Shown: positions 11,166 through 21,000 of the stretch, in pieces
How positions within the stretch are numbered: the first letter of the stretch is position 1
Layout of the letters: the number at the start of each line of letters is the position of its first letter
NCBI GenBank assembly: GCA_020226215.1
Contig: CM035234.1
Location: 12,118,713 to 12,182,712, forward strand
DNA from: Sindora glabra
Taxonomy: Eukaryota > Streptophyta > Magnoliopsida > Fabales > Fabaceae
DNA: 64,000 nucleotides
Direction of reading: 5' to 3'
Notes under the pieces: model-generated
Told to the model about the DNA's origin: nothing
The model's input: the letters and a program-made list of their open reading frames with translations, nothing else
Database searches by the model: none
Program-made: the position numbers and the translations under genes

Positions 11166-12739
11166 AAAGGGAGAGATGATTAATCTTAATACGTTATTCA
11201 CAACAACTGCATTTTTGTTAAGACATAATAAAGGGATCAACCACAAGTTTTATGTTGAGTGTAGTGCTCATACTGGCAACTGTGATCAAGGAATATTTTA
11301 TCAACCAATATTCACTTTAGAGATACTCTTTGAAATATTTTTCAAATACAAAAGTTTAGTACCTTCCCTAAAAGTAATGAATTAGGTAGATCCTTTTGTA
11401 CAAAACGAAATTCAAATAAAATAATATGTAAAAAATAAAATAATCAATTATGTACAAAAGAAAATAATAAATAACAAGTCAATCTTCCAAAAGTTTATCG
11501 TAATCATAAATAGAAAATAGCTATACAAATAAAAAAATGCAAGAGAGATAAAAAAATGTAAGGTCATTTGTCTACTTGGCTAGTTAAACATAGGCTAGTT
11601 CATAGATCTTATCCCTTCTCACTCATAACCAGCTAAAAGGGGAAAGACCTTTCCCTCTGGGGGTAGGAAAATCATAATTGAGATATAGGACTCAAAGTTA
11701 TGGAACTTGGGTGTAAGTATTTTGTTCATTTTCCAATCAATCTACTTTTGGATCAAGTTCCTAAAAGAAGGTTAAGATACATTGATTTATTATGTTTTTG
11801 CAAACATGATCACATGTTATATATCATACATATTAATTAGAGTTGATAAATATTCATATTCTACTTTCAATATTCTATAATATTTATGATTAATAATATA
11901 TTTTTATTCATTTATTTATTCAACAAATTTGATTGATTCTTCATCTCAATAATGAGAAAACATACTTCAAAAAGTTAAAATTTTGTTAGGTTTATTCCTT
12001 TTTTGTTGTTTCAAAAACCAATACCACTCTTTCTATATATATAGAATATATAGTATGAGATTGATAAAAAATAAAATGATTGGATGGTTAGAAACACCAA
12101 GATACATAAAGGATTAGTAATGGAGATTATGTAAATTATATTATTCAAAATTTCTACAAAATAAAAAAGGAATACTAATTGGGACTTAAAATTAGTAGAA
12201 ATAATCAAGCAGTACTCCCCACAATTCTGGTCCAGAGTATAGACTACTATCTATTGATTAAACAAAACTATTAGGAACGTAATAATCCTTTAAATTTTTT
12301 TAAGTCCTCCTTTTGTACATAAAAAAGAAAACATAATGAAGAAGGAAAGAATCAATTAATATAATTAATATAATACAACTCCAATAAGTAATAAACAAAA
12401 ACAAACAAGGATCCCTTTTTATTCTTTCTTATGTCCATATTTCATGGAGATAGAATTCATATCTTAATTCATATTCTTTTTTATAATAAAAAAGGATAGA
12501 TTATTGGTAAATTAAAGGAGTATTTTATTAAAGAATTAAGTTATTACTTAACAAATTTCATTTTTTAGGGGATAAGATCAATTCAAAAATACATTTTTTT
12601 CAATTTTTTATTTTTTAATTCTAACGGACAAAATTCAATTAGTTCATTTTAGAAACGTCCAATGAAAATGAAACTCAACATCTTAGGGATATTTCAAGAG
12701 AAATAAATAGTGTCATGCTTAATTTTTTTTAATGCCCTT
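11166..12739. other. Plastid-like non-coding DNA, only partly assigned
   Basis: The 3' part is expected to hold ndhA group II intron sequence, because domain V and the second exon follow. The block 11560-11720 contains GGGGAAAGACC and CCCTCTGGGGGTAGG, which look like structured intron or spacer RNA. The 69-codon frame at 11176-11385 was not recognised. The exact joint between accD spacer and ndhA intron was not located. Confidence 0.4.
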
Positions 12740-12875
12740 TCAGGAGTCGTATAAGGTGAAAATCTCATGTATGGTTCTATAATAGTGATGGAACAATAAT
12801 GTTATCACCGACCATGATTATTTAATAGTTTAAGTATGGTTAATATATTGGAGGTGGAATTTATGGCGTCAACAT
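12740..12875 (+). pseudogene. ndhA group II intron, domain V/VI end
   Basis: The stretch 'GAGTCGTATAAGGTGAAAATC' (12743 on) and 'TCATGTATGGTTCT' is a lightly mutated version of the conserved hairpin GAGCCGTATGAGGTGAAAAT...ATGTACGGTTCT near the 3' end of plastid group II introns. The ndhA exon follows about 120 bases later, so it belongs to the ndhA intron. Confidence 0.75.
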
Positions 12876-13320
12876 ATCGATTTTATCATTTTTTTTTAAT
12901 TTCTTTGTTAGTGAAATGTGAAAGATTACCTTTTGATTAACAAGAAGTAAAAGAAGAATTAGTAATCGATTATCAAACTGAATATTTGGGTATAAGATTT
13001 AGTTTATTTTATGTTGCTTCCCATTTAAACCTATTAGTTTCTTCATTATTTGTAATAGTTTTTTACTTAGGAGATTAGAATACCCCTATCCTGTACATAT
13101 TTATTTCTAAGCTTTTTGAAATAAATAAAGCATGTGGAGTTTTTGGAACTAAATTAGTATCTTTATTACATTAACTAAAACTTTTTTCTTCTTTTTCATT
13201 TCTATAATAATAAGATGGATTTTACCTAGGCTAAAAATGAAAAGTAATTGAAAATTTCCACCTAGACTTACTTATTTATTGGGTTTTTTTTTATAGAATA
13301 TCAAAATAAAAAATAGATTC
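12876..13320 (+). pseudogene. ndhA: Plastid ndhA exon 2 fragment
   Basis: Translation gives KCERLPFD, a stop, then EELVIDYQTEYLGIRFSLF, YVASHLNLLVSSLFV, YIFISKLFEINKACGVFGT. This is membrane subunit 1 of the plastid NAD(P)H dehydrogenase, second exon. Several stops and later frameshifts are present. Similarity can be followed weakly to about 13310 (RWILPRLKMK-like). The first exon is not in the window. Confidence 0.85.
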
Positions 13321-14053
13321 CATTTCTATCATTATTATGATATTACATATTAGGATATTCCACATTCGAATTCGATTAGACACAGACACCAAAAAAATAA
13401 ATGAATCTGTTCCATGAGATAAAGACCTAATGATCAACAATATAGAATTTCTTTTTTGGCATTTAACTTTTTCATGGCTTTAATTGTTCAAAAAAGAATT
13501 CGTATAGAAAAAAGATAATTTTTTACCTATTTTTTAGGTGAATTTTCAAAATAGGGATGAAGTGCGTACTTGTATTTATTAAAATGAAACACACGTGCTA
13601 TAGCTATCTATATTAGTCTCTTTTTATTCTTTATTGCTACCTATTCGTTTGGAACAACATATGTCATGATAAATTTCTATTTTCTATTCAATCAATTTAA
13701 TGAAAAGTTATCAAAATAACACATGATAATTTCTCAAAAAATTTCATAGATATTAAATAAGAATATGTCGGATAAGATGAGAGTGTAATAATTTATGGTC
13801 TAGGGTTTACATATATTGATAATTGTTGTTATAATTGAAATAGAGAAGGTTTTTTTATTTTATTAAAAAAATAAATACTGATAAGTTATGTATTAATTTG
13901 GATTTTCTTATCTCATCATTAGGAAAAACCAATTTTCGATTCAAATTTAAGAATCGTTCATGAATTAACATTTTATTTAATAGTTAATGATTCTGATTTG
14001 TCCTAAATTTTTACTTTTGTGACCAAAAGTTTACGTTTATTTTTTATTATTTT
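13321..14053. other. Plastid-like spacer before trnC
   Basis: AT-rich DNA without recognisable genes. By position it could be the rpoB-trnC spacer, but its exact origin is not established. A small part may belong to the ndhA tail. Confidence 0.4.
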
Positions 14054-14123
14054 GGCCGCATGACCGAGTGGTAAGGTGGGGGACTGCAAATCCTTTTTCC
14101 CCATTTAAATTCGAGTGTCGCCT
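14054..14123 (+). pseudogene. trnC-GCA: Plastid-derived trnC-GCA copy
   Basis: The sequence keeps GAGTGGTAAGG, the anticodon loop ACTGCAAAT with anticodon GCA, TTTTTCCCC, and the end GTGTCGCCT. The acceptor stem starts GGCCGCA instead of GGCGACA, which breaks pairing with the 3' end. The T arm is also changed and one base short. Identity as plastid tRNA-Cys is clear, and function is unlikely. Confidence 0.85.
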
Positions 14124-15403
14124 GATCGATAAGAGAATTGAAATAACTTATTTGGTTTTACTAATATAAAACTTAATAATTTTTTTACAGTAAAAGCAAG
14201 CAGAGGAAAATGACTCTTGATACTTTTAAATTCTAAGTATTTGTAGATTTTGTTCTCTAAAATGTTGTAAATCTTTGTGTATCGAATTCAAGAAAATTTT
14301 CTAGTCGTGAAAAGTAATTGGTAAATTTTGATAGGATAGCTCCCGCATCTACTACTAATGTAATGTCCATCTACTAATTAGTTTATTTATTTATTTTTTT
14401 ATATATAGATTTCTAATTTATTATAATTAATGTAATTATATAATTATATAGAATATATATAATTTTAATATTTTCAATTTTCAATTAGAATAAATTATTA
14501 AAGATTCTTAATATTAAGAAAAAGAAATAAAAAAATTTCTTTCTTTTCGGTAACTCCTTTCCTATCGATGTGAGCTTTTAGGGAAGATTATCATAAATAA
14601 CAATATCTGAGCTATCAACTTGATTCATCATTAAGAATTGAATAGTATAACTTAGGAAGATCTTTTATTCATATTAAATTCAAAATTGGATTATTGATCC
14701 AATTAAGAATTCTTTTACTTTTTTATTTATATTTATTTTTTTAAGAGTTTGTTTGTTTGTTTGTTCTTTCTTCAGTAGGACTCTTCCTTTAAACTAAAAA
14801 AAAAAAAATCTTCATTCCTTCTCTTATCAAGAGGGAATCTTTGTTTGATTTCTATTCTTTTAAAATTCTTTTACTTGTATTAGGAATAGAATAGGACACG
14901 TGTATCAAAAGTTTAGTGTGAAATTGGAATGAGATAGATTATTTCAAATTCAAATAATTAGTAATTAAAATTAGTTACACAAAATTAGGGCAAAATAAAG
15001 GATATACTTTGAATCTTAAAGTATTCGAATCAATTATGTTTAATTTCTTTTGTATTGTGAAAACTCTATTTGTGGGTGTATTTGTGGTAAACATATTATA
15101 GTACTCTATTCCATTTCACAGATCAGGAGTAATCGAAAAAAAACAGACCTAGTAGTACGATATCTTTTTTTTTTGAATCCTGAATAGGACACTGCTAATA
15201 TTTATACTAATCCACATATGTTTCTTTCCCACCAATCAATATTAGTTAATGAAATGGAAATTACCATATTGGTTGGTTTAATGATAAATGTGAAATGAAA
15301 AAAAAAATAAAAGGAGTCCTAGTTAGGAATAAAATTCTGCTCTATTCCCTTTCACAAAAAATAGAGATAAATTGATGTATTTTTTATTGGATTTGTATCC
15401 ATC
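14124..15403. other. Plastid-like spacer; petN and psbM not found
   Basis: In normal plastomes petN and psbM lie between trnC and trnD. I searched both strands by eye for their short products and saw neither, although the flanking tRNAs are in the right order. Either this segment suffered deletion or the two genes are mutated past recognition. Confidence 0.4.
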
Positions 15404-15476
15404 GGAACTGGCGAGGCTCAAACTTACAACTTCTAGCTTGACAGGGCAGTGTTCTAAACAATTAAACTACAATCTT
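15404..15476 (-). pseudogene. trnD-GUC: Plastid-derived trnD-GUC copy
   Basis: On the minus strand this reads like plastid tRNA-Asp, with GATTGTAGTTTAATTG near the start and the anticodon arm CTGCCCTGTCAAG (anticodon GTC kept). The ends and T arm are mutated (TTCGAGCC-like became TTTGAGCC). It has the correct distance and strand relative to trnY and trnE for a plastid trnD-trnY-trnE cluster. Confidence 0.85.
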
Positions 15477-15926
15477 AGGGGAAAAAAAGTGTAGAACATA
15501 CATATTCTTACCATTTCATTCAAACCTCTTCATTTCAATTAGAATTGTTGTTTTGTAATTGACAAAGGCGAAATTGATATATTGATATCTATATGGATAT
15601 GCACTTTAGTGAGATTGATACAAATTACTAGTAATCTTTTTGTTATTGCCAAATCGATTGAAAATCAATCTTTCAATGAATCAAGGAAAAAGGAGTTTTT
15701 ATTTATGTTACCCCATTTCTTTCCTTATACTTTATACTTACAAATCTCGATATGAATCAAAATCATTAGCAACATCTAAATTTGTGAAAAAATACATAAT
15801 CCATAATCAAAGAAGAAAGGTAGGTAAGGTATGTATTTATTTTTTATTCTTCCATATTGTGGTGCATTGGGTATTTTCGGAGAATAACAAATGGTTATAT
15901 CATTTCATGGTGGATTGACAAATTAT
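15477..15926. other. trnD-trnY spacer
   Basis: No gene is recognised. The 92-codon plus-strand frame at 15640-15918 lies in the spacer and has no family resemblance, so it is taken as fortuitous. Confidence 0.5.
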
Positions 15927-16016
15927 TGGGTTAGACCAAGCTAGATTTAAACCAACTGTAGACATATTGCTAACAATTTACAATTCAGTCCTCATTAATC
16001 GCTCGGGCATCAACTC
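15927..16016 (-). pseudogene. trnY-GUA: Plastid-derived trnY-GUA copy
   Basis: The minus strand reads TTGATGCCCGAGCGATTAAT, TTGTAAATT (anticodon GTA kept), GCAATATGTCTAC and a T arm ending GGTTTAAATC. These match plastid tRNA-Tyr with its long variable arm. Several substitutions and a small insertion disrupt the acceptor and variable stems. Confidence 0.88.
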
Positions 16017-16076
16017 AGGAAGAGTCAATCTTAGTCTTTATTGAAAATCTCATGATCAACTTTTTTAGTAGTACCT

Positions 16077-16149
16077 TATCCCTAGAGGAAGTCAAATTGC
16101 TGCTGCCTCCTTAAAAGAGAGATGTCTGAAACCTTTAGATAATGGGGGC
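16077..16149 (-). pseudogene. trnE-UUC: Plastid-derived trnE copy with altered anticodon
   Basis: The minus strand begins TGCCCCCATTATCTAAAGG and continues CATCTCTCTTTTAAGGAGGC, clearly plastid tRNA-Glu. Where the family has loop CTTTCAA, this copy has CTTTTAA, so the anticodon has changed from TTC to TTT. The D and acceptor stems are also damaged. In plastids this tRNA also feeds tetrapyrrole synthesis, but this nuclear copy is a relic. Confidence 0.88.
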
Positions 16150-16716
16150 ATACTTGCCCGACTGTCATTTTATTATGTTCATAGTATGAACAATTTTTTA
16201 AAATTGTCAATATAATAGAATGATATGACTCGATTAGAAAGACTTTTCTATCTATCATAAGTCTATAAGAATTTTTTTATTCTTCATTTTGATTTATAAA
16301 TTGTTCATTCTAATGGCCATTCTAGAATTCTAAAAAAAATAGAAAAATAAAAAATACAAAGGAGAGGATCCTTTTGGAGAATGATTGGCTTACCAAAAAA
16401 AGGTGAGGGGTTTCAACTTTATCTTTTTCACATTCATTGTTAAATTTGATGGGATATTTATATCTTACACTAAGTCGAGAAATTCAATTAAAAAATCATA
16501 ATCAATCCGGAAATCTAAAAAAGAAGGATAAGGATCAATAAGTTATTGAAAATGATTTTTCAATAAAAATTTGGTTAAGGGATTTATCAATGATTTGAGA
16601 AAATTTCTTAAATATATTCAATAATTGAATTGGCGAATACATGGAACAATCCAATCCCATTAATATCGATTTTTAAATAATTTTTTAATATAATGTGCAA
16701 AAAATCGAAGTCACGT
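16150..16716. other. Plastid-like spacer, trnE downstream, and trnK intron start
   Basis: Sequence after trnE resembles the trnE-trnT spacer, but no trnT was found. Somewhere before 16716 it must join the trnK intron, because the trnK 5' exon reads leftwards out of 16753. matK was not seen. Confidence 0.4.
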
Positions 16717-16753
16717 TTAAAAGTCAAACATTCTATCATTGAGTTAACAACCC
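16717..16753 (-). pseudogene. trnK-UUU: Plastid trnK-UUU 5' exon copy
   Basis: The minus strand starts GGGTTGTTAACTCAATGATA and ends GACTTTTAA, matching the 37-base first exon of plastid trnK (GGGTTGCTAACTCAACGGTA...CTTTTAA). The following ACGTGACTTCGATTTTTTGC resembles the start of its group II intron (GTGCGACTATxATC). The identification is good but short. Confidence 0.65.
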
Positions 16754-17082
16754 AAATGAAACTAACAACTAATACTAATATTAAAATAAACTCATAAAAT
16801 CAAATACAATAGCAATAAATAAAAAGATTGAATTGTATAATAAAAAAATTATCAAAATAAATTAATTTTTTGGTGTAATTTTTTTATTTACTCTAATTTT
16901 ATGACTATGAGGTGTAAATTATTGTAATATATAATGTATTTTATAAATATATATTTTATATTTTCGAAGCATTAAATTCTCACCAATATTTGCATTTAAA
17001 AATGAGATAAAAAAATGAAAGTTTATTTTAAGAAGAATAAGAATTAAAAGGCAATTCAACTTCCATTCCCTAAACAATTAAG

Positions 17083-17150
17083 GTCATTCTGTGTAAGTTA
17101 TTCAGCTCCACACTCTCTTTCCTTTGACTCAAAATAAAATCAAGTAGAGT
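17083..17150 (+). pseudogene. accD: Second copy of the plastid accD 3' end
   Basis: The string TTTCCTTTGACTCAAAATAA with AATCAAGTAGAG after it repeats the accD end seen at 10535-10567 (TTTCCTTTAACTCAAAATAA, AATTAAGTAGAG). Upstream similarity covers about 45 further bases. It is a separate, independently mutated copy and marks the right border of recognisable plastid DNA. Confidence 0.7.
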
Positions 17151-17471
17151 TTTAATTTTTTATTCTTTGTGAAACATTTTGTTCTTTAAGATAGAATATA
17201 AGAAATCATACTTTCATAAAATATCTTAATTGCATTCTATACAATGATAAAAAAAAAATTGTTTAAATCTATATCTACACATATCATAAGTTTCGCAACA
17301 TTTGATTCATTTTCAAGAGCGATTCATTCTTCCTGAATGCAGCATACAACTCTCCATTGTACTGTACTCTCAAAGGAAGCTTGTCCCCCCCCCCCTCTTC
17401 TTCCTTACTGTGGCAAGTCATTGTGAAATAAGTCCAATGAGAAGAAAAAAGAAGGCGTTAAAAGAAAATTC

Positions 17472-17521
<50 letters not shown>

Positions 17522-18033
17522 TATATACAAATGTAATATTGAGCAAGAGAAAAATCTGCACAAGCGTTGATAGTGACAGGGATAGCACCCCCCGAGAAAT
17601 GTAGCATTCCATAAACAGCACACTGAAACTAATTTATACAGTTGAGTTGAAGCATTGACTAGAACTCGTAAGTTGAAGCCACTCAGCGCAGGAAAACTAA
17701 CAATAATATCATTGTCAATTCCAAAAAAATGTAAACTCAGCACAAGAAAATTAGCAATAATAACACTGTCAATCCCATAAAAATGTATTTTACACCGCAC
17801 ATCAAAATATTATGCATCAAGTAACATAGATCTATCTGGTCGTCCAAGTTATGCCGCCAATGCATATCTTATAGCGCGTGGCTGTAACTTGTACAGAACC
17901 CATTGAGCAACTTTGTCAATAGATACCATAGAATTGACTCAACTGGAATATCAATGCCCTAACCTGGAAACCGAGAAGGAAAACCTCACACCGATCTTTT
18001 CATGGACTTCTAGATCAACATCCCACATCAGTA
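17151..18033. other. SEC10 downstream region with C-run and AT microsatellite
   Basis: It contains an 11-base C run at 17385-17395 and an (AT)n tract at 17476-17518. Two overlapping minus-strand frames and one plus-strand frame run straight through the AT repeat and are artefacts of it. The part next to 18034 should include the SEC10 3' UTR. Its end could not be placed. Two related 35-base stretches near 17690 and 17740 (both with AACTCAGC-like or GTCAATYCC text) look like a small local duplication. Confidence 0.5.
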
Positions 18034-21000
18034 TCAATTAGAGAACAAGGAACTCAGTTTGGAAGCAAGTTTGGCACTCTTGTAGTCCTCTCTGAGCTGA
18101 ATGAATCTGAATGACAGAAATAAAGAATACATTTGAAAATATGACCACCAGCAAGTCACTTTTTAGGACGAACCAATGGCTTCAAATAAATTCATAAAGG
18201 TGATAACTATGATGCCCAGTAATCTAAACTGTCAGATTTTATTCATTTGCACAACATTGTGCAATATGAATGATATCTAACAGTGAGATTCAATAGTGCA
18301 CCGTAATTTCTCCCATTCATAAATAATAGAATGAAGACTTGTTTAGAACTGGAGAGGAGAGGGGGAAAACATGATATTATAAGGTCCTTGTTTGCGAGGA
18401 AAACTAATGCTTCTCCAAAAAATATAAGAGAAAAATGTAAAATATCTCCTTTAGCTTTGGGCTGGTTAGATTTTATTTTCTTCTATTTTGAAAATTTAGA
18501 AATCATCCCCTTAAACTATCAGGTTCATTTATCATTTTATCAAATTGTATAATTTTATAATAATAATTTTAACCAAGAATCATAATATTATAGTATTTTA
18601 ATTTATCTTGTTATTTTTCACAAATAATTTTTATTTTATATAATTAATAGAAACAGAAATTAAATTAGATATATAGAGTTTTAATTAAATAAAAAAAAAT
18701 GGGTTGCAAAATTATATATGAAAAAAATTGTGAAATAAACCAATATAGTATGATATTATAATTATCATTAAAAATATTCATAAAAAATCATATAATTTAA
18801 TAAAATAATTAATTATGTTGTCAATCAGTGTTAAATCCAAGTTTAGTAAAGTTTAAGGAGGTGATTTCGAACTCCAAAGTTAAAGGAGGTATTTTGCATT
18901 TTTCCCAAAATATAAAAGATAAATTAACACAGTTTAATCTTAAAACCATATCTGTGGTATTAATAGCAGTCTAATTGTACTGTACCTTTGTGCATCTTTC
19001 CGAATACTAGGTGTACCCTCGAATAGAGTTGAAAGGCTTTCAGGAGCAACAATGAAGACATTGGCCATTCTACATAATATGTTCAAATTAGTTTTTATGA
19101 GAGCAAAAAAGGAAGAACCAAAATTGAAAAAATATCCACAGGTTACACAACTTACATGCCCAGTAATTCAAATTTCTCATCAACAGAAGGTGCATTGAAA
19201 CTGCGTACATATTCTCCATATTCAGTTATGTCTCGCTTCAGTCGCAATCCCCCACTGTACAGTGACCCAACAACATACAACAATCAGAGGGATGCTATGC
19301 AACTTGTTTGTGCCAAATATGAAAAATCATAAATTAGCATCATTACAAGATTCACAAAGAAATAAGATGCTAAAATTGCCTATCAAGAACATTGATGTAC
19401 ATAGATAAAACAATTAAACCATTTCATATGGCATGACTGAGTTAGAAATATCGAGGAATGCAAGACTAGTGCCAGTTACCTTGGATTCAAAGTAAACTTC
19501 TGCCAATGGGCCAACAGTGTCTTGTGCAGTCGATTCCCCTAAAATAACAAAGTCCAAGTTATTGTTAAGGATAAATGTCAAGCACTCCTTATTCAATCTA
19601 AACATAATCAAAATTTTCATCCTCACCTCATTACATAATGATATGAAGGAGATTAATGCAAATAAACCCACATGTAATAAAACTAACATCGTACATTATC
19701 ATGACTATTTAAAGAAGCTGGTTGGTATCTAAAGAAAGCGACTTTCAACCAGTACCAGTGTAGAATTTATAAGATCCAAGATCCTTGTGAAACAATAAAC
19801 AATGATAAATCATGTCTCAAACTCTTAACGCAATATAATGTGCAACCACGTATTTATATCTGCACTAGCAGCTCATAGCGCCCATACATGTTATTTAATA
19901 CAATACACTGGACCATATATTCAAAACACTAATACAGGCGTTAGAAATAAAATATCATACCAACTCAGTCAGGAATGCTTGTTTGTTAAGACCTTCAAGA
20001 GCAGTAAATGCAGACTCCAGCACACGAGAAAGATAAGCCACAACTCTGGCCACAAAAACCAAATAACCTTGTTAATAAAAGATGCAGAAACAATATTATT
20101 GTTAATACCATTCTAATATGTTATATAAAATGAACTTAACAAGTCATAAATTTCAAAAACAAAGTAAAAGGATTATTATTCAAATATATGAACTGTTATA
20201 ATATCGGCCTTATAGAGAAATTACTAGGTTCTACTCCCCAAGTTAAATCACCTCGTGCAAGCACTTGTTGGCCGGTGGTCAGGAGCAATCCCATCATCAG
20301 GTGATCGATAATCTGTAGCCTTCTGTTCAACTGAAAGCAATCGGTCTACCTGCATAGAGGTTAAAGTAGAACACATGATTCTAGGAATCAAACTTCACAG
20401 CTCCAAGAACATGAAAACATCCCCACTCAGGAGGGGGGGGGAGGAGGAGAAAAAATAGCAGGTATAGCAATGGCAAGACTTCCATAGAACATATTTGAGG
20501 CCTCAGCAATAAATTCTCCAAGAATAGACAGTTAAAATACTTGCTATCCCCCATCATAGTAAAGGTAAGAATCCAGAACTGACCTCAGCCATCACAGTTT
20601 CTATGCATTGTTGTAGTCCTCTATAAGCAGCAGCCTCTGCACTGGACATTGCAGTGGCCATTTCTTCACATGAAGCAGCATGTGCACCATCCACAGGGAG
20701 TAAAAGTCGAGAGATAGAATTTGCAAAGTACTGCAGAAAAGCATTCATTTTGGCTCTGAAAGGGATTATATATAGGAGTTTAATAAAAGATGATCAATAA
20801 CTGCAATCTTACTTGCTGAATAATAGCCACACTACTCCCAGATCGTTGCACAGCAACCATGAAAGACCTGAAACTGCTTTCACCAGCAGCAGCAGCAGCC
20901 TCCGCCTACAAATCAATCAATAAATTTTTATTTCACCAACATATTATTGAGAGTAGATAATTTAGAACATACGAGCACACAAGAGGTTCATGTCATTACA

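Larger units (their letters stand above)
9535..17150. other. Composite nuclear plastid DNA insertion (NUPT)
   Basis: Plastid coding and tRNA relics fill this block: rpoB (+), accD (+), the ndhA intron end and exon 2 (+), trnC-GCA (+), trnD-GUC, trnY-GUA, trnE-UUC and the trnK-UUU 5' exon (all -), and a second accD end. Only the trnC-trnD-trnY-trnE run keeps normal plastome order and orientation; petN and psbM could not be found in the gap. rpoB, accD, ndhA and trnK come from distant plastome positions. The block is therefore an assembly of pieces, or derives from a rearranged donor. All genes contain stops, many explainable as C-to-T or G-to-A changes, so the insertion is old. Confidence 0.85.

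Noticed and set aside
15640..15918. 92-codon frame as a possible small plastid gene
   Set aside because: It lies in the trnD-trnY spacer, where no plastid gene is expected, and resembles none I know.
14054..16149. Functional tRNA cluster
   Set aside because: The sequences match plastid tRNAs but each has stem-breaking changes, and they sit among dead plastid genes.
17405..17800. 131-codon minus-strand open frame with YIYIYI stretch
   Set aside because: It is carried by the AT microsatellite at 17476-17518; two other frames on both strands read through the same repeat, and no domain is seen.
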